From NCBI GenBank assembly GCA_037953745.1, contig JBAKBP010004311.1:64501-128500 (forward strand): a stretch of 64,000 nt of DNA, read 5' to 3'. The position numbers and the translations under genes were made by a program. The notes under the pieces are model-generated. The model was not told where the DNA came from. It did not search any database and saw nothing but the letters and a program-made list of their open reading frames with translations. This document shows positions 1 through 10,613 of this stretch, one piece after another (positions within the stretch are counted from its first letter, which is position 1; each line of letters begins with the position of its first letter). The DNA is from Lithodes maja. Its lineage: Eukaryota; Arthropoda; Malacostraca; Decapoda; Lithodidae.

Positions 1-1367
1 AATATTTTGGTTACGCTTGCATAATTTGTATTCGTCAAGTACTGATTGGTTTGTATTCATGTATACAAAACTATTGATGATAAATGCATTTTGCTGGCAC
101 ATTTGGAATGAGTGTTAAAAATGATTAATCTTTCATATATAATACAAAATGTATTGCTTAGGAATTTATGACAGTGTAAACTCGAAAAATTTATGACATA
201 TTTTATATTTTATATAATTTTCAATATGATAATTTAAGCAACTTTGTATCACCCTGAATGAATGGCACCTCACATTTTATCTGTTTGTTTTGTCATGACT
301 GTAATCTGGTGGGAACTCATAGGGTTAACATAGCCCGCCCAATACCTTCCCCATACCTCTCACATAGATCTCTCCCGATATAACCTTGTGTTGGTACAGT
401 ATCATTAATTAATTAATATAGTCTACAACTAATGGTTTCAATATCCACTTCATAATATGGTATCAATACATCCATACAGCAAGCATTTACATTATAATTC
501 CAACCCGTTACACATTTGCAGACCCATATACAGTATAGTGCTTTCCTTGAGGGGTGTTACATACATAAGAATATGTCCTGGCAGGCAATTTCCTGCTATT
601 GCTATTCAATATTCGTTTATCTAGCACCACACCCACAGCCTTGACCGAATTAAAAAAAAGTTCCATTGAAAAGAGTGGGTGAGTTCTCCCTATACAAGTC
701 TTCATTCAATCATTCTGAGAGTCTCGGGCTTGGAATTGTTTTTAAAATGTTACCTCTTTTTCTCTACTCGCGACCATTAACCAAGCGTAATATCACATTG
801 TTATTCATCTCCTACGTAATTTTAGCTTGCGATAACTCGATGAAATTGTCCATTATTTTATCAAATATTGTGATTAGAAGACAGTATGAGTTATGGCCAA
901 TAACAAGAAATAAACTTTACATTTATACCTGATATATAACTATCACAAATAAATGTATAAGTTGCTCTGTTTTTGTTGTGTTTCAGCTTCTAAAGCACCT
1001 TTTGTTTGGACACAGACCCTCCCTCAACCAATGCAAGTAGCTGACTGATATAAGTATGAGTGGCAATTTTAGAAGCTTATGAAAGTGTCTGGCAACAAGC
1101 AGCCAACCAACTCAGCCGGTGCAATCAAAATGTATGACTTCACCCACAGTATACGCCTTATTTACATAGGATGTACCAGTAAGTTGACCGCAGTAACAGA
1201 TAGAGATATTCCCTGTTGAAAATGGCATTACCCATGTATTTCCCTATAAGGCTGGTCCAGCTGTCAAAGGGCCTCTCCAACACTAAATGTGTGTATTTTA
1301 CTATATTGCAAACAAGATATTATAATCTTGTAAATTTACACAATGATTAGAAGCATTATAGGTCATT
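1..1367. other. AT-rich stretch without recognisable gene
   Basis: AT-rich sequence with only short reading frames that resemble no protein I know. I see no tandem array and no terminal inverted repeats. It borders the 3' end of a degraded LINE that starts near 1368 on the minus strand. Confidence 0.6.
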
Positions 1368-1566
1368 CTAGACCGTTGAAAACCGCTTGATATGGAGGAG
1401 TTCAATACAGGGTCGTTGGGGAGGACAATACATAAACAACCAATATCTCTTTACCAGTTGCGATTTATTATTTTCTGGTATAGAACTATGTGTACGAATG
1501 AGACAAAAGGTAAAGCGACCTGCAGCAAGTGTCTCCCACAAAGTTGAAAGAGTAACAGAGTTAAAT

Positions 1567-1788
1567 TCAAGGTACGTTAGTGTCAAAATGTCTGGACACA
1601 CGGAGCTTGAAACAGATTAAGTCATAGGATGAGGGAAAGACAGATTGAGGGAGAGAGTTCCAAAGCTTACTTATTGAATACAAGAAATACTGGGAAATGG
1701 TTTTACTCTTTTGAGCAGGACAGAATAGGGATGGGAGTGTGTTGAAAGGCGGGTGCCCCCCATTCTTCTTAAGGGAGGAGGTATACAC
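1567..1788 (-). pseudogene. LINE-J reverse transcriptase C-terminal fragment
   Basis: The minus-strand translation ends in a block containing LWNSLPQSVF and CFKLRVSRHF. This is the usual final segment of LINE ORF2 in this group (a 'WNSLP' motif and a basic end). The same block recurs at 11513-11710 and 15330-15420, so it is a repeat family end and not a unique gene. The upstream part of the protein continues beyond the Harbinger insertion at 4172. There is no complete frame. Confidence 0.75.
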
Positions 1789-1802
1789 TTAAGCACGCGT
1801 AA

Positions 1803-1845
1803 TACAGAGCCCGAACGTTGGAGGACAAATTCCCGAATAGGATGA
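1803..1845 (+). repeat. Left terminal inverted repeat of the Harbinger element
   Basis: The 43 bp beginning TACAGAGCCCGAACGTTGGA match the reverse complement of 4126-4168 with only a few mismatches. Confidence 0.9.
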
Positions 1846-2439
1846 TTTGCACAAAAAATTCAAATTTCATCCGGATCGGGTATATTCCGAACAATTCGGC
1901 ATAAGTTCCTGACTAGTCCTGGGTTGGTCTGAGGTTGGTCTGATGTTGTTCAGGTGTGTAGCCGACATTCCGGGGGTTCGGCAAAAAGTTAGTGCATGCA
2001 CTAACTTTTCAAGAACATTCGGGACAAAAAACCGTTACAAAATGGTCGGATGTTGGTCGGGATTTATTCGTAACTCGTTCGGTATTTGTTCGGATTAATT
2101 CTTTGTTCGTTCTTCTGATTCGGGACTTGTTCGGTACTTTTTTCCATTGCCGATGTTGTTTGGAACTAACCGAACAAATCCCGCACAATTCCCGAAAAAA
2201 CTTAGATAAAATCACGATGAATCCCTCGTATTCCAGAATAAAACCCGCACAAGTTAAGAATTTTCAGAACAAGTTACCATCAAATTCAGACAAATATACG
2301 AATAATTTTGGATGTCTGCTCGATGTATCTTGTTTAATTAGGAATTAAATCCGAATTGATTTCGAACAAGTAGAATTAGCCACGAATAACAATGGAACTT
2401 TCCCAGAATAACTGCCGACGTGTCGGAATTATAGTTTCG

Positions 2440-2546
2440 GTCCCACGTGGGACCACGTGGGTACCCAAGCCTTCCACAATTTGCACCCCGGAGTAAACGC
2501 GATTGATCGTACGTTGGCAGCCACCCGCACGGACCCCTTATATATA
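2440..2546 (+). promoter_or_regulatory. Possible promoter: two CACGTG boxes and a TATA box
   Basis: Two CACGTG E-box palindromes (2444-2449 and 2454-2459) lie in a larger palindrome, about 80 bp before a TATA-like TTATATATA (2538-2546). An ATG in good context (CACCATGG) follows at 2628. The arrangement resembles a pol II promoter for the short plus-strand gene inside the Harbinger element. No transcript evidence can be seen from sequence. Confidence 0.5.
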
Positions 2547-2627
2547 GCTGCCGGGAGCTGCATCATCAATGATCACAGTCTTCACCAGTCTCTCCACCCA
2601 CCCACCACGACTCTACACACGTTCACC

Positions 2628-2774
2628 ATGGGCAAGGGATCCAAGCTAGTTAAAGGGAAGAAGAACAAGGCTGCTCCCAAGAAGACCCCAGCTCCTACTA
2701 CAGCTCCTGACAACGCGTCCGTCGACCTCTTCCTCACCCAGGAACCCGTGAATGTGGAGTTGTCATTCGGTTGA
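2628..2774 (+). CDS. Short basic protein of the Harbinger element (truncated second ORF?)
   Basis: A 48-residue frame starts at the ATG in CACCATGG, 82 bp after a TATA box. The first 25 residues are rich in Lys, Pro and Ala (starting MGKGSKLVKGKKNKAA), followed by a short acidic/polar part. I recognise no domain. Harbinger elements usually carry a second DNA-binding (Myb/SANT-like) gene convergent with the transposase. This could be its N-terminus, cut by the same deletion that removed the transposase C-terminus, since the two frames overlap at 2734-2774. It could also be a chance frame. The upstream promoter-like sequence raises my confidence slightly. Confidence 0.4.
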   Translation: MGKGSKLVKGKKNKAAPKKTPAPTTAPDNASVDLFLTQEPVNVELSFG

Positions 2775-3725
2775 AATTCCTCTTTGGTTGATCGAGTCCT
2801 CGGTGAGGGTATGGCTTCTGCAACCACTCCCTCATGGGGAATGCGTCGTCACCCACAAGGGAGTAGGGCACTGGCTTGTCATCCCCTGGGAATGGCTCAG
2901 GTGCCGACAGGCCTGCTGCACCGTCCTCCAGCACCTTCCGGAGCTCAGTCACCTGGAATATGCCCCCATCAGATGCGGACCCGTTCGCTCCAACATCCAA
3001 ATACATAAATTTCCCCAGGTGATCAACAACTGCCAGGAGCACAATGGAGTTGTAATGCTTGTAGTTGTAGTACAAGGACCCAGTGTTTGCAGGAGTCTGT
3101 ATGGCAATGTGCTTGCCGTCGATTGCTCCCACGGTGTGCTGGAAGTTCCACCTGTCATTGAACCCCTTGGCAACCTCCTTCCAGCCTTCCGGTGTTGATG
3201 GGCAGACAATGACCTCCTCCATGTACTCTTGGATTATTGCCTCGCACGTCTCACGTACCACCTGGGAAATTGTGTTGGCACCAACAAGAAAATTTAGTGC
3301 CATACTCTTGTATGCCTCGCCCGTTGCCAAGAAACGTAGAGTCATGGCAACTCGCAAACCGGGCTCCAGGGGCTTCTTCCAATTGGTTTCCTCCTTCTTG
3401 ATCCGGGGTGTCACATAGCTTACGGTCTCATTGTAGAGCTCCTCGTCCATACGGAGATAGTACTTGTAGGTGGGCTTGTCGATTGCCATTAGCGTCTTCA
3501 TCAATTGGTGGTAGTGTCCGTAGGAAAATCTGTCTATAACAATGGCTTGACGCTGCAGCTTCGTGGTTTCCTGGTACGTAGACGCTTTAATTTCAGGAGG
3601 GTGTGGCACATCAGCTGATGATTGAGGGTGGCAACGACAAGCTGCTGGAAGTGGATGGCCCTCTCCAACTCTTCGCACAGGTCATCAGGGGGTGCTGCGA
3701 GATCCGGGTTCATCCTGCCTGCCAT
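2734..3725 (-). pseudogene. PIF/Harbinger transposase (HARBI1-like DDE nuclease), broken
   Basis: The main frame (3678-2734) carries the DDE_Tnp_4 pattern. A helical N-terminal part is followed by VGAIDGKHI (first Asp), SASDGGIF (second Asp) and GDDAFPMREWLQKPYP. It stops just after FN, where related proteins go on with the segment carrying the third catalytic acid, so about 80 residues are missing. The likely start is the ATG at 3725 or 3713 in another frame (MNPDLAAPPDDLCEELERAI), so a frameshift near 3610 separates the N-terminus from the core. A TATA-like sequence lies upstream at 3781-3787. The family cuts and pastes DNA in the nucleus. This copy should be inactive. Confidence 0.85.
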
Positions 3726-3780
3726 GTTGCCGTGTCGATCGCTGAGTTGAGACTGGTGGGGTGTGAGCCAAGCCATCTCT

Positions 3781-3787
3781 TTATATA
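3781..3787 (-). promoter_or_regulatory. TATA-like box of the transposase gene
   Basis: TATATAA on the minus strand, about 55 bp before the likely transposase ATG at 3725. This position is plausible for a pol II promoter with a short leader. Confidence 0.4.
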
Positions 3788-4125
3788 GGGCAGGTAAAAA
3801 AATTCTTGCTACAGTCATAAAACAGTCTGATGTTGTTCTCATAATGTTCTTCTCTATCGGTTGTTTGTCGACATCTCATCGGTTAAGTTCGGTTAATTAT
3901 CGTAAAGCATTCCAATGTCATTCGGAACTGTGTCTGATGATTCGGGTATGGTCGAAAATCATTCTTTGCATAACGAGTGTAAGTTCGATTCATGTTCGGT
4001 AGTTGTTCGAGATTTTGTCGTAGGTCGTTCTTGACTATCGGATATTATTCTGAACTCGTTCGGGCCATGTTCGTAATCTTCAAATTTCGGTTGAGTCTCG
4101 GCTGTATTCGGTAAAAATGTGTAAG

Positions 4126-4168
4126 TCATCCTATTCGGGAGCTTGTCCTCCAACGTTCGGGCTCTGTA
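4126..4168 (-). repeat. Right terminal inverted repeat of the Harbinger element
   Basis: Reverse complement partner of 1803-1845. It ends in CGTTCGGGCTCTGTA, and the TGA next to it is the diverged copy of the left TAA flank. Confidence 0.9.
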
Positions 4169-4171
4169 TGA

Positions 4172-5600
4172 CGCAGGCTTTAGAAAGCTCAGAAGAACAT
4201 TGATTATTGTAAGAGTGGTAGAAGAGTGAGAGAGATGCAACATTGTGGCATGCAGAGAGATATTGTAAGGAATTAGTATCAAGTGAGTTGATGAGATAAA
4301 ATGCTCTTGACTCTACCCTTTCGAGAAGTGCAGTATGGATTTATCTTCCCCAGACAAGTAAACAATACTCGACACATGGGCGTACTGTGCCCCTGTACAG
4401 AGCAAGAAGCTGTGTGGGGGTGAATATCTCACGGAGACGGTTGGGCACACCTACCTGTAGCTGTTTTAACGAGAGTGCTACATGATCTTTCCAAGAGAGG
4501 TTGTGAGAAAAAGAAATATCAAGAACAACAAGAGAAGATGAAGGGTTGATGTTGAAGATAGTAGTACGGGATATGCTATAGTATGGGAGATTGTGATGGG
4601 TAGGTAGATGGAGAACTTGGATTTTGGAATCATTGAGAGTGATAAGATTTTATCTGCCAAAATTAGAAATTGTCTATTGCTCAGAAGATAAGCGTGCTAT
4701 GAATTCATCAAGTGAGTTTAGGAGAAATTGCATGGTGGGTCATTGTGGAAAACTAGTTGAATAGTGTAAGGTAGAGTCATAAGCATTGGAGTGGATATAA
4801 CTAGAGGTACAGTTGAGAACATCATTAATGAATGTTAGAAAGAGAACTGGAGACACCAGAGGAACACCAGAGTTGATAGGCTGAGAAATTGAGCGATGGC
4901 CATCCACAACTGCAGCTGTGCAATGGCCAGAAAGGAAATTAGAGATAAAGGCACATATGGAGGATAGAAACCAAAGAAAGTAGTTTAGAAATTAGAGAAT
5001 TGTGCCAGACTCTATAGAAGGCTTTTGATATGTCTAGTGCAATAGAAAAGATCTCACCGAACTCCAAAAAGAAGGATAACCAGGAGTTTGTAAGATAAGA
5101 AGATTACCAGTAGAACGGGTCTTAGAAAACCATCACAGGTGATCTGAAAGTACATTATAGGAAGACAAATGCTGAGGATATTTTGAATTAAGAATAATTT
5201 TAAAAAATTTATAGATTAAGAATTGTAGCAACTGAACAATAGTTGGAGGGGTTGAGAGTGGTCACCCTTATTTGGGGCAGGTTGAATGAGAGCAAACTTC
5301 CATCAAAGAAGGGAAGACGTTAAAGGAAAGACAGGGACAGCATGGAAGAACAGTTTGTGAGTACAACAGAAGGATCACCATCCATTCCATAAGCCTTCAT
5401 ATTATTAAGCCTGAAAAGGGCAGAAAGTACATTCTTAGAAGTGATTAGGATATTAGGGAAAAGTAAGACAGAGGTAGGTAAAGTACCAGAATCATCCAAG
5501 ATGGAGCTCAACTTTGTCAGAAGAAAAAATACTGGTCCCATCAGTGGAAAAAAAAAGGGAAAGACTAGTAAATACAATTGTTTGAGAGGTTTTTGGCTAA
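4172..5600 (-). pseudogene. LINE-J reverse transcriptase remnant
   Basis: Minus-strand fragments include SALFRLNNMKAYGMDGDP followed by VVLTNCSS (5577-5320). This matches the N-terminal RT motif 'KAxGPDGIPPxxLKxC' of Jockey/CR1-type LINEs. Further on, 4660-4478 gives the weakly conserved region before the YxGV-like block, and 4400-4172 gives the RP-x-EYC segment and the tail. Many stops and frameshifts are present. The equivalent intact segment is seen in the copy at 15330-15880. Confidence 0.65.
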
Positions 5601-5849
5601 ATACCAGAAAGCTTGGGAAGGGCTAGAGTTGGAAAGCTTGGAACATTTAATATTGATACCGTATATGAGTTGTCACGAGTCAAAGAACAGATTTTGTTTG
5701 ATTCTGGGCAGAAACATAAAAAGTACAAGATTATTGATTTTAAAGACGACTGAATAATTTGAATGCTTACTCCAAATTGCAGACAGGAGTAGAACAAGTA
5801 TGAAAACCAATATTTGTTGCATTAGACTAAGAGAAAGAAAATGTAATGT

Positions 5850-6560
5850 ATGCCCAAGATTATTACCTCGGTAATGCGTTCAGCATGCTTTGATGGTTCC
5901 CGGCCACTGAATCAAAAATAATTCCAAGCGAAACCAAAGAAGTACTGCCAAAGAGCCTCCCATTCGGCAGCACCAACGTGCCACAAGTGCCGTTGGTTGG
6001 GAGTGTCGACTGGCCGTACTTGAGAGATAGGGCACATAACAGAAATACGGTTGTGATCGGAGGAACCCAATGGAGAGAACTTTTTACAGCATAAGCAGAA
6101 GGATTAGAGGGTAGAAAATTAATAATAAGTCAAGGATGTTGGGCAGATATCCAAGGCGGTCAGAGATATGTGTAGGATGCTTGACTAACTGCTCTAGGTA
6201 ATTTTGGATAAAACAGATGTACCAGGTTGATCAGTGAAATGAGAGGAGATCCATTGTTGGTGAAGAACATTGAAATCTGCTAAGATGAAGATTTCAGAGA
6301 AAGGGAAGATAGACATGGTGTGTTCCACTTTTAGATTTCAGCTAGTCATAGAATTTAGGAAAGTTAGTAAAATTATAGGATAGATAAACAGTACAGACAT
6401 ATTTTGTTTAAAAGTGACAAGAAAGTTTGAACCATAGAATATTCGGAAGAGTCGAAGTCGGGGACCCCAGAGCAAGTGAGTTTGTTGTGCACATAAACAC
6501 AACATCCACCTTGACTTGGATAGAGAAAATACAGTAGGAGGATAAAGAGATGGGGCTGGA
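5850..6560 (-). pseudogene. LINE-J endonuclease remnant
   Basis: Translation of the minus strand around 6300-6200 gives FILADFN followed by HQQWISSHFTDQPG. This is the 'GDFNxHHxxWxS' motif of LINE APE-type endonucleases. A degraded SDH-like segment (GSxDH) follows near 6065 in another frame. The part near 6500 reads GGCCVYVHNKL, as expected before the catalytic region. It is heavily frameshifted and non-functional. Confidence 0.6.
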
Positions 6561-6600
6561 CCTACTGTATGTCTCGGTGAGGGAAAAAAAAATCAGGTTT

Positions 6601-8325
6601 GCTCTCTCTCTCTTTTCTCTTTCAGCACAATGATATTGCCAAGACTAGCAAGAATATTCCCTAGCAATAATAATCTGAAAAATTTATTTTTCTCACCAAA
6701 TTCCACAACAAATTAACCCGGCAAGTGCTGAAACACTAATAAGTTTTGCCGCTGCACTGCGGAACCCTTTATATAATCCCGTTTTTTTAACGCGTACCAA
6801 AACCGCGGTCTTACAGCCAGTCGGCAGCAAATTGGTGCAAGTGTAGTACGACTTGGCACCTCTCGATACTACCACCCCACACGATCGGCCCGCACACAGG
6901 CAAGCGGTACACACGCACGCACGTACACACGCATTGGAGCCTACACCACCCTCACACTCTCGCCCTGATGACACAACCAGCCCTCCTTGTGGTGTCAGCG
7001 GCCGTGGAAGGCAGAGAGTGGCTGCCAAAGACCCTATCTACCATTACTACGCCACGAGTAGGTCCGAGGACGAGGAACCTGCACGTAAAGCATGTAAAAC
7101 ACGTGCAAGCAAGGGCAGTGCACAGTCTGTCTTTCTGGGACACTGCCAACCACCACCCAGGCAACTGCTACCACCACTACCACCACCACGCCACCACTAT
7201 CACCGACGCAGGAGGCTGCCCTTGGGCTGCAGGACCTGCGGGGGCCACGGGGAAGGGCATGGGTAAAAAAACTTTTACCTCTGCCACTACCACCATGCGA
7301 CAGGGACAACACTAATTGCACATACAGCTGGCTGACCTTGGCTTGCCAGTGACTCACAGACACAATTGCCCTCCCTCCCACAGTCCACCCACCCACCAAC
7401 CACACCTCTCCATAACCTCCGTTCCCGCCTGTAAACTCTCTCATAATTCGCTTATATGTCGCATATTTAGTCTATATGCTGCATATTCCTTGGTATATGG
7501 GTGGCCTACATATGTACACTTACTTTATATAGCATGAGTGCTAAAAATATGATATATATAGGTGATATTTCAGCCAGCACGCCTGTACTCTTCATACCTT
7601 CTCGCCTAAACTCTCTACCTGTGTTCCCGCCTCTAAACTCATTCAGAATTCGCTTATATGTCGCATATTTGGTCTATATGTGGCATATTCCTTGGTATAT
7701 GGGTGGCCTACATACGTGCACAATGTACACATACTCTACATAGCATAACAGTGCTCAAAATAGGATAAATACGCGGAATTACAGCCTAACCCACCCTCCC
7801 CTCTTATCCCCTGGGCGCGTGAATATTCACCTGGGAAATCTTGCCGCGCAATGCCATTCGCTCCCCTTTTTTCAACTACAGACCCCCCCCCCCCAGAATT
7901 TTTTTGTGGGGTCAAATGTATATATGGCTCGATGCGTGCGAACATTCCCTACACGTTTATGTACTTTTCATCGATATTTGCAAGGAGCGCCCAAATCGTC
8001 ATACCTCCGCACAGGGCTGCCTGTATACTATAGGGGCTACGCAGCAGAGAGGTTAATGAATTTCAAACATGTTGATGAAAACTATATAATTATGTATAGT
8101 TGCAAGATTCTGACCTTCATGGTTAAATTCACAGGCTGGTGAAAGAAAGAGGTCGCAAAAATGCCCCCTGTGAAATTAAGTTAAAAAGTTGAGAGAGAGA
8201 GAGAAACAAAAAATTACAATTGCCATGCCATACAATGAAAAAGAAAGAGGAAATTTATCAAAATTACAGTAACAAGTGGTTTAGAATGATTGAAGGACAA
8301 ATACGATATTAACTAAACTGAGTAG
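6601..8325. other. No gene; GC-rich patch and tandem duplication
   Basis: About 6840-7330 is GC-rich with CAC/CAT-type simple repeats, which explains the His/Pro-rich frames there. I see no domain. A duplicated segment lies at 7440-7765 and a short poly-C/poly-T stretch near 7880-7905. Nothing else is recognisable. Confidence 0.5.
7430..7770 (+). repeat. Tandem duplication with 203-bp period
   Basis: TTCGCTTATATGTCGCATAT occurs at about 7446 and again at about 7649, 203 bp apart. It is followed in both copies by a similar stretch ending in GGTATATGGGTGGCCTACAT and a CATAGCAT block. Two diverged copies are seen. Confidence 0.7.
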
Positions 8326-8790
8326 TGTTACGACCGGGACTCGTATAAAACAAGGGCTCTTAATCATTTGACTAGAAAGGCACACAGCCACAATGGTAAC
8401 ACTAGATCCAACCCTCGAACTTATAATGCCGGCGCACAAAACACCTATACCCTCCAGAGTTAAATCTGCGATAGCGGGGTATCCTCTAACTCGGTATAAA
8501 TGCACTACTACTACTACAGGCTGATGATCTCTGATACAGCCTGATCACAACAACATACAATTACGTTAATAATGTATACAAGGAAAAAGATAGAGCTTAA
8601 TGAAATCACTGGAATGATTTAATGCAAACAAGAAGAAGGTGTAATTAAAGTTACTCTAAACAATAATAAACTGTCACTCCTATATTAAAGAAAGTGAATG
8701 AAAGTCCTAAAGCATCGAACAGGAATCTTCTGAAGAAAGTCTGATGCTGCTTAAGATGATCGAATCGGATTTTGAACTGTTATATAAAGC
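8326..8790 (-). repeat. Solo or inverted LTR, minus orientation
   Basis: Read on the minus strand, this matches 9095-9530 over about 440 bp with moderate divergence. Both contain CTCGAACTTAT, CCTATACCCTCCAGAGTTAA and end in CCGGTCGTAACA. It ends at 8326 with the CA of a retroviral-type LTR. It lies head to head with the other LTR and not in direct orientation, so the pair is not the two ends of one intact element. Confidence 0.7.
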
Positions 8791-9094
8791 AGGAACAAGA
8801 TATGACAAGTGTAGGGACATACATTATTAATTGAGTAGACACTTATTAGTATTTAATATAAGCTCTTTGATATGTACGCATTATTATTCACAGCATTTAT
8901 AGTCTAGGTTGTTGTTGAGCCGCACAACCATAGTAGGCTGTTTCGTTGATGAGGAAGTACTTCTTTTAGTGTCGAGCATTACTACCGTTGCGCATTTATA
9001 ATATTCTCGTGTCAGTTAACATTATATGTCCTATCTTTTTGTGTATTCGCTTTACACGTGTGGTGTCCTGCCTCCTGCCTTTATATAGTTTAAG

Positions 9095-9530
9095 ATACGA
9101 GCATCTTATGAGCATCAGACTTTCTTCAGAAGTTTCCAGGTCTATGCTGTAGGACTATACATCACTTTCTTTCAGATAGGAGTGAAGAGCTTATTGTTGT
9201 TTAGAGTAACTGTATTGAAGCATCTTTTTATTGTATTAAATCTTGCAGTGATTTAATTGATCTTTCCATAGATTCCTGTTTATGCATTTTAACGTAACTT
9301 GCATCCTGTGTGTTATCAGGCTATACCAGTGTGGGTTAGCCTGAAGTAGAGTACAATTTATGCCCAGTTAAGGATACCCCGTTATCGCAGATTAACTCTG
9401 GAGGGTATAGGTTTTGTTCGCCGGCATATAAGTTCGAGGGTTTGGATCTAGCGTACCGTTGTTGCATAGTGCCCTATTACTAGTCCAATCATTAAGTGCC
9501 CTTGTTTTATTCGCAGTCCCGGTCGTAACA
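9095..9530 (+). repeat. 5' LTR of a Ty3/Gypsy-type retrotransposon
   Basis: It ends in GGTCGTAACA at 9530 and is followed after two bases by TGGCGACC, the usual position of a tRNA primer-binding site. A gag-like frame begins 280 bp further on. The 5' limit is approximate, judged from the extent of similarity to the inverted copy at 8326-8790. A TTATATA element lies near its start (about 9080). Confidence 0.7.
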
Positions 9531-9532
9531 AA

Positions 9533-9550
9533 TGGCGACCTTGCCTAGTA
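9533..9550 (+). other. Putative primer-binding site
   Basis: TGGCGACCTTGCCTAGTA starts two bases after the LTR end with the TGG expected from pairing to a tRNA CCA tail. A second similar copy (TGGTGACCTTGCC) follows at about 9574. I cannot name the tRNA. Confidence 0.5.
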
Positions 9551-9808
9551 TCTTATCTTAGTCGTCATACCAAATGGTGACCTTGCCTAGTATCTTATCT
9601 TAGTCGTCACAACAACCTAGTGAACTAAGGAATAATTGCAGGATTTTTGGACATTTGTTTTTTGAGGAATATTTTGGACACGTTGGAAATTTTTTGGCAA
9701 CGTAGTATAGCACTTGAGTTGTCTTCAAGCATTTTTTGAGTGAATAGTGCTACATGAGAGTTTACGTACTTTTTTTTTTATAAACGTTGAGGATTTCCGG
9801 TGGACACT

Positions 9809-10413
9809 ATGTCGAACGACGGATCAGTATACAGTGAGGACACAGTACGGGAAGCAGGCGAGGAGGTGGAGAAGGTGGAGTTGTCAAGCGGCGTTCGGGT
9901 GGTGAATAATGAGGAGGATGCTCGGATATTTTTGGAGGAGCCTGTGTCGGCGGATCGTGTGTCGGGGCTAGACCGGTACGGACTGCAGCGTGTAGCCACG
10001 GTGTTAGGGTTTCCCGGTACTAGCGGTTTGTCGAGAGGTGAGCTGGTTACCTGTGTGCTCGGTGGGGTGCATAGGGCTTCGGGTGGAGCGGGAGCTGGGG
10101 CACCTTCTGCCCAGCCCCCATTCCACTCGACTCCTACCATGGCGCCCCCTCGGGCTCCGAAGCCTGGTACGTTCCCGCAGGCCGATGCCCGCTGGCGGTT
10201 GGGTATGCCTCTAGGTGATTCACGGGGTGGGTCCCCAATAGTAGCACCCCCTCCTCAGGGTTTGTCTGCCGAGATGTTGTTTCAGCTCGAACTCGCCAAA
10301 CTTAACCAGCAGGCTGAGCAACGAAAGCATGAGACTGAGCTCGAGATGGCTAGGATTCAGCAGCAGCAGCGGGAATCTGAGCTTAGGATTCAGGCTGAGG
10401 AGAGAAAGGCCAT
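9809..10413 (+). CDS. Ty3/Gypsy-type gag, N-terminal part (cut by assembly gap)
   Basis: The frame is open from the ATG at 9809 to the run of Ns. The first 50 residues are acidic. Then comes a SAP-like segment (LDRYGLQRVATVLGF, then SGLSRGELVTCVL), a Pro/Ala-rich linker and a Gln/Glu-rich coiled coil (LELAKLNQQAEQ and following). This order (SAP-like motif, linker, coiled coil before the capsid) is common at the start of Gypsy gag polyproteins in invertebrates and vertebrates. The position 280 bp after an LTR and primer-binding site supports it. Capsid, nucleocapsid and pol are not visible because of the gap, and sequence after the gap belongs to another repeat. No domain-level homology is proven. 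Confidence 0.65.
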
Positions 10414-10613
10414 NNNNNNNNNNNNNNNNNNNNNNNNNNNNNNNNNNNNNNNNNNNNNNNNNNNNNNNNNNNNNNNNNNNNNNNNNNNNNNNNNNNNNNN
10501 NNNNNNNNNNNNNNNNNNNNNNNNNNNNNNNNNNNNNNNNNNNNNNNNNNNNNNNNNNNNNNNNNNNNNNNNNNNNNNNNNNNNNNNNNNNNNNNNNNNN
10601 NNNNNNNNNNNNN
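10414..10613. other. Assembly gap, exactly 200 N
   Basis: A run of 200 Ns. The round size suggests a gap of unknown true length. The gag frame enters it, and unrelated foldback repeat leaves it. Confidence 0.99.

Larger units (their letters stand above)
1803..4168. mobile_element. PIF/Harbinger DNA transposon, internally deleted
   Basis: The element is bounded by 43-bp terminal inverted repeats (1803-1845 and 4126-4168) and flanked by TAA (1800-1802) and TGA (4169-4171). This fits the 3-bp TWA target duplication of PIF/Harbinger with one later change. It carries a minus-strand DDE transposase (2734-3725) and a short plus-strand frame (2628-2774) that meets the transposase 3' end. PIF/Harbinger elements normally encode a transposase and a second Myb-like protein. 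Here the two convergent genes are both truncated and overlap tail to tail, which suggests an internal deletion removed both 3' ends. It is inserted in LINE-J copy 1. Confidence 0.85.
1368..6600 (-). mobile_element. LINE-J copy 1, decayed non-LTR retrotransposon split by a Harbinger insertion
   Basis: Read on the minus strand, this stretch gives pieces of an endonuclease (near 6560-5850), a reverse transcriptase (near 5600-4172) and the RT C-terminus with 3' region (1788-1368). All are broken by stops and frameshifts. The two halves of the RT C-terminal region lie either side of 1803-4168. They line up with the uninterrupted relative at 15225-15940, where sequence matching 1770-1800 runs straight into sequence matching 4172-4210. 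The element is therefore one LINE copy later split by the DNA transposon. The 5' limit near 6600 is approximate. The endonuclease/RT layout and C-terminal motifs point to the Jockey/CR1 group, but I do not assign a clade. Confidence 0.75.

Noticed and set aside
6853..7266. Pro/His-rich 137-residue frame, possible gene
   Set aside because: Simple CAC/CCA-rich composition, no domain, frames open on both strands. No promoter or splice context that I can defend.
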